Shown one piece after another: positions 44,929 through 54,121 of a stretch of 64,000 nucleotides of DNA. Source of the DNA: JBBBNV01 sp037137075 (GTDB lineage Bacteria > Bacillota > Bacilli > Paenibacillales > NBRC-103111); assembly GCF_037137075.1 (NCBI RefSeq), contig NZ_JBBBNV010000015.1, positions 1 to 64,000 on the forward strand, written 5' to 3'. The position numbers and the translations under genes are program-made. Position 1 is the first letter of the stretch; every line of letters starts with the position of its first letter. Below the pieces are notes generated by a model that was not told the DNA's origin, did no database searches, and was given only the letters and a program-made list of their open reading frames with translations.

Positions 44929-45426
44929 GTGGCAGTCGACGTTAAATCATTATGTGAATCAACCAAAGCCAAATTAAAAGAAGCTATCAATGCTATGGAA
45001 CAATTTCTGAACACGCAATCCCTTGCGGGTTTGAACACGGATAATGACCCGGAGATGGATGAATTTTATAAAGGATATTTGGCTGATACACGTCATCTGC
45101 TTGTATTCAGCGAAGTATGCTACGAGAAGCTGGGGGTCTGTCTTCGCCGTCCTTCCTTTCATGCGGAGCAAGCAGAAAGGGCGCTTTACGAAACTTACCA
45201 CAACTCCATTAACAGCTACTTTTATCCGCAGCATGAGTGTTATTCGGAGGATGGCCGCTATGCTTATACCGGGCATGATGCGATCCGCTTCCGCAAGAAG
45301 CCGTCGCGTGCGGTTCGCGATCTGACCATCGGCCTTTCGCCGATTTTTGAGAGCCTTCGGGAAGAGCTGGCGTATTACGAAAACGATTATATTAATCAAA
45401 AACGAATTCACGGCGAGCGCGTTTAA
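44929..45426 (+). CDS. YpuI-like protein (DUF3907)
   Basis: 165 residues, mostly helical, no membrane span. The N-terminal MEQFLNTQSLAGL and C-terminal DLTIGLSPIFESLREELAYY with ENDYINQKR resemble B. subtilis YpuI. The start is GTG with TAAGGGGGT upstream. Function unknown. Confidence 0.7.
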   Translation: MAVDVKSLCESTKAKLKEAINAMEQFLNTQSLAGLNTDNDPEMDEFYKGYLADTRHLLVFSEVCYEKLGVCLRRPSFHAEQAERALYETYHNSINSYFYPQHECYSEDGRYAYTGHDAIRFRKKPSRAVRDLTIGLSPIFESLREELAYYENDYINQKRIHGERV

Positions 45427-45493
45427 TTTGAGCCGCCAGTAAGTATATCTCTCCTCCGGAACGGGAAGCTTGTAAAGGAGGGGGTGAATACGT

Positions 45494-45703
45494 ATGGCGA
45501 AACCAACAGTCAAGTGCAGTGTTTCCAACTGCGAATACTGGGCTACGGGGAATAATTGCTCAGCAGAGTCCATTATGATCGAAATCGATTCGCATGCCTC
45601 TCGAAGCTTTGACTCCGAGTTTGCCCAAGAATCAGGTCATCAGGATACGGCGGGCACGAGTGCAGAAACCTGTTGTCTGACCTTTAAACCGAGACAGGGC
45701 TGA
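45494..45703 (+). CDS. DUF1540 small cysteine protein
   Basis: 69 residues with the DUF1540 pattern: VKCSVSNCEYWATGNNCSAE and a C-terminal ETCCLTF. The cysteines probably bind a metal. Such proteins are common in endospore formers and clostridia; function unknown. A very strong site (AAAGGAGGGGGTG) precedes the ATG. Confidence 0.85.
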   Translation: MAKPTVKCSVSNCEYWATGNNCSAESIMIEIDSHASRSFDSEFAQESGHQDTAGTSAETCCLTFKPRQG

Positions 45704-45770
45704 TACGAATAAAAAGGCAGTCAATGCCTTTTGGTATCAAACCGGGCGGTTTTTAGGTGAGAGCGGACAT

Positions 45771-45815
45771 AAACAAGCAAGCCGGGGCTGTCTTCTGGCT
45801 TGCTTGTTTGTATGA
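45771..45815 (+). terminator. Hairpin after the DUF1540 gene
   Basis: AAACAAGCAAGCC pairs with GGCTTGCTTGTTT around a short loop. The T-run is only TTT. A smaller AAAAGGC/GCCTTTT hairpin at 45711-45731 precedes it. Confidence 0.55.
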
Positions 45816-45988
45816 AGCGGCCTTTTTCCGCGGACGTATGCGGCACCTGTCAGGTAGGAATCGGGAATCGAGCTTCAATAAAAGGAGTAAGAATAAGCGG
45901 ATCGGCACTAGAATATGTTCAGGAAACGGTGTAAAATAATAGCCAGGTATGACAGAAGGCTATTCATGTATGTGAGGAGACCCGGGCA

Positions 45989-46657
45989 ATGAACAAAATT
46001 CATCCGAGTGTGGTGCAACAGCTCATTCAGCTGCAGCTGCAAAGCGCAATGGACAAGCCCTTTGGCTCAACCGGCACAGGAGCAAGCAGCACTGAATTTG
46101 CAGGGATGCTGCAATCCCTTGTGGGGGCTGAAGATGAGAATGCGGGTTTATCTTCGGACAGCAGCGCTGTGCAGGGCTTAGGGCGGTTATCCAGCTACAT
46201 ATCCATTGAAGCGGGAAAACGCGCAGGCGGCATGTCCTCCGCCGGCCAATATGACGAAATAATTGAACGGGCAGCAAAACGCTTTGGCGTGGATGCCTCC
46301 CTGATTAAATCCGTAATCCAGAATGAATCCTCCTTTCGCCCGGATGCCGTTTCAGGCGCGGGGGCTAAGGGCCTGATGCAGCTGATGGACGGGACGGCCA
46401 AAATGCTGGGGGTAACCAACTCATTTGACCCTGAACAAAATATTAACGGCGGCGCTAAATATTTGAACTACCTGCTGTCAAAGTATAACGGGAATGAAGC
46501 GCTGGCGCTGGCCGCTTATAATGCGGGACCGGGCCGGGTGGACAAGCTGGGCGTGACGCATGATGCCGAGCTGATGGCGCGGCGTTCCGAGCTTCCGGAA
46601 GAAACGCGCAATTATATAAGCCGTGTATTGAATACACGCAATTCCTATCTTGGATAG
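45989..46657 (+). CDS. Lytic transglycosylase (SLT domain), CwlQ-like
   Basis: 222 residues. A Gln/Ser-rich N-terminus without a signal peptide (1-85) precedes an SLT goose-lysozyme-like domain. The catalytic Glu lies in SVIQNESSFRPDAVSGAGAK, with GLMQLMDGTAKMLG and LALAAYNAGPGRV completing the family motifs. It resembles B. subtilis CwlQ (YjbJ), which also lacks a classic signal. It cleaves the MurNAc-GlcNAc glycan bond of peptidoglycan. Confidence 0.88.
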   Translation: MNKIHPSVVQQLIQLQLQSAMDKPFGSTGTGASSTEFAGMLQSLVGAEDENAGLSSDSSAVQGLGRLSSYISIEAGKRAGGMSSAGQYDEIIERAAKRFGVDASLIKSVIQNESSFRPDAVSGAGAKGLMQLMDGTAKMLGVTNSFDPEQNINGGAKYLNYLLSKYNGNEALALAAYNAGPGRVDKLGVTHDAELMARRSELPEETRNYISRVLNTRNSYLG

Positions 46658-46878
46658 GTTTGATGTTATAGCCTGGCCCACTGTTCAGTAACCCCGTTGA
46701 CCGTAGTGCGATCAACGCCAGTCAAGCTGTATGCTTGCAGGTGCTTGGTCGTTTTTATTTGCCGTCAAGGCTTCACCCTGCGGCGGGTATGGACACGATA
46801 GGATCCCCATACCGTATCCCCCACACCCGTAGATTTCAAATTTGGGGAATATCGGCATGAGGGCGGAAAGGAGCGGTT

Positions 46879-48027
46879 ATGCTATATTTTGACCATTGCG
46901 CGACAACGCCGGTAGATGAGGAGGTTCTTCGCGCAGTGACCGAGGTCATGCGTACGGCGTACGGCAATCCGTCGGCTCTGCACAAGCTGGGTGTGGAAGC
47001 GGAGCGGCTTGTCAACAAAGCCCGAAGCGTGATTGCCGGACAGCTTTCAGTGCGGCCGGAGGAAATTATTTTCACCTCTGGGGGGACGGAAAGCAACAAT
47101 TTGGCGGTCAAAGGCGCAGCTTATTATTACCGCAGCCGGGGGACGCATCTGATTACGACCCGTATCGAGCACCCTTCCGTCATGGAGCCGTTTCGGCAGC
47201 TGGAGGAGGAGGGGTTCCAGGTCACGTACTTGGATGCGGACCAGAGCGGAGCGGCTTCTGTGGCCCAGCTTGCACAAGCCTTGAGGCCTGATACCATTTT
47301 GGTAAGCATGATGCATGTCAACAATGAAACAGGGCGGATTCAGCCCGTAGCCGAAGCGGGAGCACTGCTAAAGGCGTATCCGCGCATTTTATTTCATGTT
47401 GACGCGGTGCAGAGCATCGGCAAGCTGCCGCTAGCTCTCTCGGACTGGGGGATTGACCTGTGCAGCATATCCGCGCACAAAATCCGCGGCCCCAAGGGAG
47501 CGGGAGTGCTGTACCGGCGCAATGGTGTACAGCTGCGTCCGCTGCTGGCCGGGGGCGGACAGGAGCAGGGGGCCCGCTCCGGTACGGAGAATGTGCCGCT
47601 TATTGTCGGCACCGCCAAGGCGGTCAGGCTTGCCTGTGAGCGCCAGCCTGCAGCAGCCTTGAAGCTGCGGCAGCTGCGCAGGCAGCTGTTAGACCTGCTC
47701 GCCCGGGAGCCAAGGCTTGTTTATAATGGGTCGCTGCAGGAGACGGACATGGCTCCGCAGGTCGTGAATGTTTCTGCGCCGGGCTTGAAGGCGGAAGCTG
47801 TTGTGCATGCGCTGGAGGAGCTTGGGATTTGCATCTCGACCAAGTCGGCCTGTTCCTCCGGCAAAGAAGAGCCGAGCAGCGTACTGCTTGCTATGGGAGC
47901 GGACCGGCAGCGGGCGGTAAGCCCGCTGCGGATTAGCTTATCCGAAGCGCATGAGCCGGAGCAAATCCAGCAGCTGGCAGCCAAGCTGAGCGCCGCACTG
48001 GACCGGGTGGCGGCAGTTTCCCGATAA
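46879..48027 (+). CDS. Cysteine desulfurase (NifS/NifZ type)
   Basis: 382 residues, class V PLP enzyme: PLP lysine K201 in SAHKIRGPKGAGVLY and catalytic cysteine C325 in KSACSSGKEEPSSVLL. It releases persulfide sulfur from cysteine. Position right before thiI matches the B. subtilis nifZ-thiI pair, dedicated to 4-thiouridine in tRNA. GGAAAGGAGCGG precedes the ATG. Confidence 0.94.
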   Translation: MLYFDHCATTPVDEEVLRAVTEVMRTAYGNPSALHKLGVEAERLVNKARSVIAGQLSVRPEEIIFTSGGTESNNLAVKGAAYYYRSRGTHLITTRIEHPSVMEPFRQLEEEGFQVTYLDADQSGAASVAQLAQALRPDTILVSMMHVNNETGRIQPVAEAGALLKAYPRILFHVDAVQSIGKLPLALSDWGIDLCSISAHKIRGPKGAGVLYRRNGVQLRPLLAGGGQEQGARSGTENVPLIVGTAKAVRLACERQPAAALKLRQLRRQLLDLLAREPRLVYNGSLQETDMAPQVVNVSAPGLKAEAVVHALEELGICISTKSACSSGKEEPSSVLLAMGADRQRAVSPLRISLSEAHEPEQIQQLAAKLSAALDRVAAVSR

Positions 48028-48085
48028 TTCAGTCAATACAGATTTTCATCAGGTCAATGTCGTCGATGAAGAAAAGGAGAACAGT

Positions 48086-49297
48086 ATGAAGCCGGATCTC
48101 GTTGTTCTCCGCATGGGAGAGCTTACTCTTAAAGGGAAAAACCGAAGCAAGTTTGAAAATCGCGTTATCCAGCACATCCAAACCATTCTCCGCGCGTATC
48201 CGCAGGTTGCGCTGCACCGGGAATACGGGCGGCTGTACCTGCGGCTGCACGGTGCGCCGTACGAGCCCATAGCGGAGCAGCTAAGAAACGTGTTCGGGCT
48301 CTTTTCCTTCAGCCCTGCTGTACAGACGGCGCTGGATCCCGTCATTATTCAGCAGGCTGCACTGGAACTGGTGCAGTCCCGGTCGAATCCGCCGGCTACC
48401 TTCAAGGTTGAGGTTAAACGGGTCAATAAATTATTCCCGATGAATACACCGGAGCTGGCCAGGTTTGTGGGGGGATACATTTTGCCACGGATACCGGGCC
48501 TGAAGGTGGATGTGCGCAAGCCGGAGCTGCAATTAGTGATCGAAATCCGCGAGGACGGCGCTTATTTATTCGACCGTGTAGAAGCGGCTCCCGGCGGTTT
48601 TCCGCTTGGAACCAACGGCAAAGCGATGCTGATGCTGTCCGGAGGCATAGATAGTCCCGTCGCAGGCTGGTATGCGATGCGCAAGGGGCTTAAGCTTGAA
48701 GCGGTGCATTTTCACAGCTACCCGTATACCAGCGAGCGGGCCAAGCACAAGGTTCGTGAGCTTGCTTCACAGCTTGCTCACTATTCAGGCTGTATCCGTC
48801 TTCATATGGTACCGCTAACAGAAATCCAATTGAAGCTGAAGCAGAACGCGCAAGAAAATTTGCTTGTAACCCATACGCGCCGGGCTATGTATCGGCTTTG
48901 CGAACGGCTGGCTGAGCGGGAAGGGGCCCGGGCGATCGTAACAGGGGAAAGCCTTGGACAGGTGGCCAGTCAAACCTTGCCGAGTCTTGATGTAATCGGG
49001 CGGGCCTCCGGACTGCCGCTGCTGCGTCCGCTTATTATGATGGATAAGCAGGAGATTATTCCGGTGGCGGAGCGGATTGGAACCTTCGACCTGTCCATCC
49101 AGCCGTATGAGGATTGCTGCACATTATTTTTGCCGCGATCCCCGAGCACGAATCCGAATGTACATGTCGTTGAACGGCAGGAGGCAGTCTGGGGCTGGTA
49201 TGAAGAGCTTTTGAATGATGCGATCGCGCGTACGGAAACGGAGCTTGTATTTCCGGGAGGGCCGCAGCTGGAAGAGGACGATCAAGATTTATTTTAA
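48086..49297 (+). CDS. thiI: tRNA 4-thiouridine synthase ThiI
   Basis: 403 residues: NFLD/THUMP RNA-binding domain (~1-165) and PP-loop adenylation domain with SGGIDSPVAGWYAMRKG. It lacks the C-terminal rhodanese domain of the E. coli form, as usual in Bacillales, where the neighbouring desulfurase supplies sulfur directly. The 58-base gap from the desulfurase gene includes an AAAAGGAG site. Confidence 0.96.
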   Translation: MKPDLVVLRMGELTLKGKNRSKFENRVIQHIQTILRAYPQVALHREYGRLYLRLHGAPYEPIAEQLRNVFGLFSFSPAVQTALDPVIIQQAALELVQSRSNPPATFKVEVKRVNKLFPMNTPELARFVGGYILPRIPGLKVDVRKPELQLVIEIREDGAYLFDRVEAAPGGFPLGTNGKAMLMLSGGIDSPVAGWYAMRKGLKLEAVHFHSYPYTSERAKHKVRELASQLAHYSGCIRLHMVPLTEIQLKLKQNAQENLLVTHTRRAMYRLCERLAEREGARAIVTGESLGQVASQTLPSLDVIGRASGLPLLRPLIMMDKQEIIPVAERIGTFDLSIQPYEDCCTLFLPRSPSTNPNVHVVERQEAVWGWYEELLNDAIARTETELVFPGGPQLEEDDQDLF

Positions 49298-49403
49298 ACG
49301 GGACAACATAAATCAGGCCAAGCCGGACTATGATTCCTAAAGATACCCTTTTTACTTTTACAATACACGGCAGTATGATTTCAATGCTTTGGAGGGCTAG
49401 TTG

Positions 49404-50066
49404 ATGATTTTGGAGTGGATTTTTCTTTTTTTCCAAATTATGCTTATTAATATTGTATTAAGTGGGGATAATGCGGTCGTCATTGCCCTGGCCAGCAAAA
49501 ATTTGCCGGTTCATCAACGGAAAAAGGCGATTTGGTGGGGGGCGTTCGGAGCGGTCGGCCTTCGGCTGATTTTGACCGTTATTGCTATTTATTTACTTGC
49601 CGTCCCATACATTCAGGCTATCGGCTCTCTGCTTCTGATGTATATCGCCATCAAGCTGCTGATTGAGGATGAGGGGCATGCAGATGTCAAAGAAGCAAGC
49701 ACGCTGATGGGCGCCATCGGTACCATCATTGTGGCTGATTTCGTCATGAGCCTGGACAACGTGCTGGCGATCGCGGCTGTTGCCAAAGGCAACATTCCGG
49801 TAATCGTGCTCGGCATTGGCCTTAGCGTGCCGATTATTATTTGGGGCAGCACGCTGGTTATGAAGCTGCTTAGCCGCTATCCGATTCTTGTTTTTGTAGG
49901 CGCGGGTATTTTGGGGTATACGGCCGGCGAGATGCTGATGAAGGATGAGAAGGTGAAGGAATGGCTTCCGCATGCGATACCTCATTGGATTATTCCTGTG
50001 CTGTTCACAGCCATTGTGATCTTGTCTGGTGTAATTAAAAAAATAGCAGGCCGGGGCAAGCACTAG
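49404..50066 (+). CDS. TerC-family integral membrane protein (YjbE-like)
   Basis: 220 residues, about seven membrane spans. VLSGDNAVVIALASKNLP and DFVMSLDNVLAIAAVAKGN carry the paired acidic-Asn motifs typical of TerC. In Bacillus, TerC proteins are tied to manganese efflux and metalation of secreted proteins. The ATG at 49404 (GGAGGG 8 bases upstream) is chosen over TTG 49401. Confidence 0.92.
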   Translation: MILEWIFLFFQIMLINIVLSGDNAVVIALASKNLPVHQRKKAIWWGAFGAVGLRLILTVIAIYLLAVPYIQAIGSLLLMYIAIKLLIEDEGHADVKEASTLMGAIGTIIVADFVMSLDNVLAIAAVAKGNIPVIVLGIGLSVPIIIWGSTLVMKLLSRYPILVFVGAGILGYTAGEMLMKDEKVKEWLPHAIPHWIIPVLFTAIVILSGVIKKIAGRGKH

Positions 50067-50323
50067 CTCTCCTTTTTACGAGTTCAAATGCCGGCTCCGT
50101 CCCTTCGTCCCAGCTTCACGTGAAACAATGAACTGTGCAGCATTCAACCGTTCCAGGCCTGACCGGCTGAAGAACGGTTTTTTACTTCCCGATTTTTCGG
50201 ATAGCCAACTCATTTCATGCTGACCGCTGACCGCGCAACGTGTTTCCGCTACTAGGCAGGTGTCAATTTTTCGGATAAAATGGAAATTGGTGATACACCG
50301 CACGTGGTTCTGGAGGGATGGAC

Positions 50324-50800
50324 TTGTCGAAACAACAGTATTCACTAGGCTGGCTTATCATTGTTATCGGAGCGATAATCGTTCTTGGCAAATTAGGCGT
50401 GTTTCATTTTTTGGGCAAGGTGTTCTGGCCGCTGCTGCTCCTGATTCCGGGACTTCTCCTTCATTATTTATTTTTTAACCGGCGGTTTTCGGCGGCAATG
50501 CTCGTTCCGGGCGGTATTTTGGTCTCATACGGAGCGCTGTTTTTGTTCTGCACGGTTTTCGGCTGGTGGGCGATACGCTGGCTTTGGCCCCTGCTGATCT
50601 TAGGCGTGGCGCTTGGGCTATATGAATATTATTGGTTTGACAGGAATCCGCCGCGAGGGGTTTATGTCGCCTCGATGGCTCTCGGGATTTTGTCGGCGTT
50701 GTTGTTCTTTTTCATTTTTTTCTTCTCGATCGGAATTTATTTTATTGCCGCCGTTCTGGTTATTTCGGGGATTTATCTTGTTGTAAGCAGGAAAAAATAA
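50324..50800 (+). CDS. LiaI/LiaF-like membrane protein
   Basis: 158 residues with about six hydrophobic spans (SLGWLIIVIGAIIVLGKLG first). It resembles the transmembrane part shared by LiaI-LiaF and DUF5668 proteins that appear in envelope-stress systems. The TTG at 50324 follows GGAGGG by 6 bases; the ATG at 50318 touches the site and is less likely. Function unknown. Confidence 0.7.
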   Translation: MSKQQYSLGWLIIVIGAIIVLGKLGVFHFLGKVFWPLLLLIPGLLLHYLFFNRRFSAAMLVPGGILVSYGALFLFCTVFGWWAIRWLWPLLILGVALGLYEYYWFDRNPPRGVYVASMALGILSALLFFFIFFFSIGIYFIAAVLVISGIYLVVSRKK

Positions 50801-50843
50801 GCATGTTGCGCCTGTTTTTCTTATGGAAGCTGCCGCAGGGCTC

Positions 50844-50910
50844 TTGCATTTTTCGGCATGAAAATCTATAATGAAAACAAATGTCAAGCGTCGGAGCTGT
50901 CCGGCGCTTC
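50844..50910 (+). promoter_or_regulatory. Promoter and leader hairpin of typA
   Basis: TTGCAT (50844-50849), a 17-bp spacer and TATAAT (50867-50872). The early transcript contains a stem, AGCGTCGGA with TCCGGCGCT (~50887-50908). No strong T-run follows, so it may be a leader structure rather than a terminator. Confidence 0.65.
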
Positions 50911-50940
50911 TTTATTGAAGAGAGGATTGAAACCATTCCA

Positions 50941-52782
50941 ATGATAAACAGAGAAAACATCCGCAATATTGCCATTATTGCCCACGTAGACCATGGCAAA
51001 ACGACACTTGTTGACAAGCTTCTGCAGCAATCCGGTATTTTCAGCGCGCACGAGCAGCTTCAGGAGCGGGTCATGGACTCCAACGATCTGGAGCGTGAGC
51101 GCGGGATTACCATTTTGGCGAAAAATACGGCGGTAACGTATAAAGATTATTTGATTAACATTGTAGACACCCCAGGCCATGCTGACTTCGGAGGCGAAGT
51201 AGAGCGCATTATGAAAATGGTTGATGGGGTGCTGCTCGTTGTGGACTCCTTTGAAGGCTGTATGCCGCAAACCAAGTTCGTGCTGCGCAAAGCACTCGAG
51301 CAAAACTTGACGCCAATCGTCGTCTTGAACAAAATCGACCGTCCGAACGCCCGTCCTGCTGAAGTTGTAGACGAGGTGCTGGAGCTGTTTATCGAGCTTG
51401 GGGCCAATGACGACCAGCTTGATTTCCCGGTTGTTTATGCTTCCGGTCTGCAAGGAACGTCCAGTCTTGTGCCAGAGAAGCAGGATGACAACATGCTGGC
51501 CCTGTACGAAACAATTATCAGCCAGATTCCGTCCCCAACCGAGAACCCGGAGGAGCCGCTGCAATTCCTGGTAACTCTGATGGATTACAATGAATATTTG
51601 GGCCGAATTGGCGTTGGCCGTGTGAACCGCGGCAAAATCCGTCAAGGTCAGCCGGTTGCCGTAATGACCCGTGAAGGCGGAACGAAGCAGGCCCGGATTG
51701 AGAAGCTGTTCGGCTTTCAAGGCTTGAAGCGGATTGAGATTGAAGAAGCTGCGGCGGGCGATATTATCGCGATTGCCGGGATTAAAGACATTAACATCGG
51801 GGAAACGATTGCCGATCCGGCAAACCCTGAAGCGCTTCCGGTACTGAAAATCGATGAGCCGACACTGCAAATGACGTTTCTTGTCAACAACAGCCCGTTT
51901 GCAGGCCGTGAAGGAAAATGGGTCACGTCCCGGAAGCTTCGTGAGCGTCTGTTCAAAGAGCTGGAGACCGACGTGGCGCTTCGTGTCGAGGAAACGGACA
52001 GCCCGGATGCGTTTATCGTCAGCGGACGCGGCGAGCTCCATCTCGGGATTCTTATTGAAAATATGCGCCGTGAAGGCTTCGAGCTGCAGGTTTCCAAGCC
52101 GGAGGTTATTATCAAAATGGTGGACGGCGTCAAGATGGAGCCGATTGAGCGCCTGTTGATTGACGTGCCGGAAGAAAGCATGGGCTCGGTTATGGAAAGC
52201 CTTGGTACGCGCAAAGCCGAAATGGTGAACATGATTAACCACGGCAACGGCCAAGTGCGCCTGGAATTCCTGATTCCGGCACGCGGTCTGATCGGATACC
52301 GGACGAACTTCCTGACACTGACTCGCGGCTACGGTATTATGAACCATGCGTTTGACAGCTATGGCCCATATGCAGGTGCCGGCGTAGGCGGACGTCATCA
52401 GGGCGTGCTGATTTCGACAGAGAACGGCACGGCCACGCTTTACGGTATTTTGTCCGTCGAGGATCGCGGGATTCTGTTTGTTGAGCCTGCGACAGAAGTA
52501 TATGAAGGCATGATCGTCGGCGAGCATACTCGCGATACGGATATTGTTGTCAATATTTGCAAAGAGAAACAATTGACCAACATTCGATCTGCGGGTAAAG
52601 ATGATACGGTCAAAATGAAGGTGCCGCGCATTTTCTCCTTGGAGCAAGCGCTGGAATACCTCAATGATGACGAGTACTGCGAGATTACGCCGAAATCGAT
52701 TCGTCTCCGCAAGAAAATTTTGAACAAAAGCGAGCGGGAGCGTGCAGAAAAACAACGTAAAATGGCTGAAGCCGGAGTTTAA
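50941..52782 (+). CDS. typA: Ribosome-associated GTPase TypA/BipA
   Basis: Translational GTPase that helps 50S assembly and stress or cold adaptation; 613 residues; YlaG in B. subtilis. NIAIIAHVDHGKTTLVDKLL (G1), VDTPGHADFGGEVERI (G3), NKIDRP (G4), then EF-G-like domains and the BipA C-terminal domain with GYRTNFLTLTRGYGIM. The start at 50941 fits the family N-terminus; upstream AGAGAGG is about 15 bases away. The longer frame to 50881 would begin at the expected transcript start. Confidence 0.96.
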   Translation: MINRENIRNIAIIAHVDHGKTTLVDKLLQQSGIFSAHEQLQERVMDSNDLERERGITILAKNTAVTYKDYLINIVDTPGHADFGGEVERIMKMVDGVLLVVDSFEGCMPQTKFVLRKALEQNLTPIVVLNKIDRPNARPAEVVDEVLELFIELGANDDQLDFPVVYASGLQGTSSLVPEKQDDNMLALYETIISQIPSPTENPEEPLQFLVTLMDYNEYLGRIGVGRVNRGKIRQGQPVAVMTREGGTKQARIEKLFGFQGLKRIEIEEAAAGDIIAIAGIKDINIGETIADPANPEALPVLKIDEPTLQMTFLVNNSPFAGREGKWVTSRKLRERLFKELETDVALRVEETDSPDAFIVSGRGELHLGILIENMRREGFELQVSKPEVIIKMVDGVKMEPIERLLIDVPEESMGSVMESLGTRKAEMVNMINHGNGQVRLEFLIPARGLIGYRTNFLTLTRGYGIMNHAFDSYGPYAGAGVGGRHQGVLISTENGTATLYGILSVEDRGILFVEPATEVYEGMIVGEHTRDTDIVVNICKEKQLTNIRSAGKDDTVKMKVPRIFSLEQALEYLNDDEYCEITPKSIRLRKKILNKSERERAEKQRKMAEAGV

Positions 52783-52803
52783 TCAGGACGGGGGAAGCGC
52801 TCC

Positions 52804-53076
52804 ATGCAAGCATGGTTTGTAAGTCATCCGTTTTGGACCTATGTCATTATTTATGTGTTTGTTGCGTATGTGTACATTAAAGTGTTTCGCGTACGCAGAC
52901 TGCCGCTCCTGAAAGAATTCATTGTTTACGTATTACTTGGCGTCGGTGTTATAATTTTATGGCTGTTCCAGATGGATTTGGGGCTGCCGATTATTATCAG
53001 CCTCGGCGTGGCCATATTGCTCATGCTCATTGTCCGAATCCGGTTCTGGGTACAGGCGAAGCTTGGCAAAAAATAA
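52804..53076 (+). CDS. ylaH: YlaH-like membrane protein
   Basis: 90 residues, three hydrophobic segments. It follows typA directly, as ylaH follows ylaG in B. subtilis, and has the matching FRVRRLPLLKEFIVYVLLG pattern. GGGGGAAG precedes the ATG. Function unknown. Confidence 0.87.
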   Translation: MQAWFVSHPFWTYVIIYVFVAYVYIKVFRVRRLPLLKEFIVYVLLGVGVIILWLFQMDLGLPIIISLGVAILLMLIVRIRFWVQAKLGKK

Positions 53077-53089
53077 CGCTTTGCTCACG

Positions 53090-53142
53090 GCAGCCCGGGC
53101 AGGCGGCGAAAGCCGTCTCTTCCCGGGCTGCGCTTTTTTATT
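53090..53142 (+). terminator. Terminator of typA-ylaH
   Basis: GCAGCCCGGG (53090-53099) pairs with CCCGGGCTGC (53122-53131), with an inner GGCGGCGAAAGCC hairpin; TTTTTTATT follows. Confidence 0.88.
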
Positions 53143-53255
53143 AGTCAGGGGCGCGGGGGTTACCGTAATTTTTCAATTGAATGAGCTTGAACTCGCAGCA
53201 AAATAGAAGCGGCGAAGGATGGCATACAAATGATTTCAATAGGAGAGGGATGCCA

Positions 53256-53768
53256 ATGTCGAGGGTATGGCTCGTTCCGCTGAAAAGCCGCGACCCGCTG
53301 ACGCTGGGCGGAGAGAGGCTGGGCTGTGATGATCCGGATTCACTTCAGGCTTTGCGCCTGCTGATGCAGGAGGTCCATCCAAGAGCGCTTATGCTGTTTA
53401 AAACAGCAAGCCTGCTTGCCGAAGAAGAATCTGCAATCCCCCGGGAGAGCGGTGCAAACGATACAGCGCCGTTTGATACGGGTAAACAGTCTTCCTTGTC
53501 CTGCGGCGTATCTATGGCACGGCTTGAGTTGAACGTGCCTGGTGAAGTGACGATTGGCGGGACTCCGGGTGCCATGCGGTTGTCCTCCTGTGCTGAAGCC
53601 TTGCTGAACCGGCTCCCGGCTGTCGCTGAAGTAAAGAGGTGGATGGATGATGCCCCAATCGGGAGAGCAGGGCTTCCTGCGCAGGCCGCGCAATGGCTGG
53701 AAGCGATGCAGAGGTGGCACGGCGAAGGCTGGGATGTCATACTGCTGAAGGAGGATGGACAGCAATGA
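53256..53768 (+). CDS. Hypothetical protein, first gene of the LCP run
   Basis: 170 residues, no signal or membrane span, no family recognised. Begins MSRVWLVPLKSRDPLTLGG. The ATG at 53256 lies 6 bases after AGGAGAGGG, so ATG 53250 and the longer frame are unlikely. ATGA overlap with the next gene shows translational coupling. Confidence 0.7.
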   Translation: MSRVWLVPLKSRDPLTLGGERLGCDDPDSLQALRLLMQEVHPRALMLFKTASLLAEEESAIPRESGANDTAPFDTGKQSSLSCGVSMARLELNVPGEVTIGGTPGAMRLSSCAEALLNRLPAVAEVKRWMDDAPIGRAGLPAQAAQWLEAMQRWHGEGWDVILLKEDGQQ

Positions 53769-54121
53769 GGCTGCAGGATGCATTGTTTAATTGGCTTCAA
53801 ATTCGTCTTGTCTCGGAAGGACGACCGGGGGATGGGGCTGCGATGGAAACCCAGCAATTTTTTATGCAAATTTTAGAGGAAGACCATAAACTCAGCCAGG
53901 TCGGGTTTCGCATAGAAGATGAGGAATACTACATCGTTCATTACATCGCCGAAGGCCAGCCGCGTGAACAGCGGTTCGACCGGGAGCTTGCGGATCAGCT
54001 GCTTGCAGAAATCAACGCCAATCCCAAATATAATGACAGTCCTATACCGCTGCAGGGTAGCGTCAAAACGGGCTGCGGCAATGCCGGCGAGGAGACCGGA
54101 GAGGGAGGGGGTGCGGAATGA
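53765..54121 (+). CDS. Hypothetical protein, second gene of the LCP run
   Basis: 118 residues, no membrane segment. The middle (EDEEYYIVHYIAEGQPREQR) looks like a small alpha/beta domain; the C-terminus is Gly/Glu-rich. ATGA overlaps on both sides tie it to the preceding unknown gene and the LCP transferase. No function assigned. Confidence 0.7.
   Translation: MRLQDALFNWLQIRLVSEGRPGDGAAMETQQFFMQILEEDHKLSQVGFRIEDEEYYIVHYIAEGQPREQRFDRELADQLLAEINANPKYNDSPIPLQGSVKTGCGNAGEETGEGGGAE

Noticed and set aside
45989..46657. Phage lysin or tape-measure fragment
   Set aside because: The gene stands alone among housekeeping genes, with no phage genes nearby. It fits chromosomal CwlQ-like transglycosylases better.
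50884..52755. 623-codon open frame antisense to typA
   Set aside because: It lies wholly opposite a strongly conserved gene, has no family resemblance and no ribosome site. It is a by-product of the codon use of typA.
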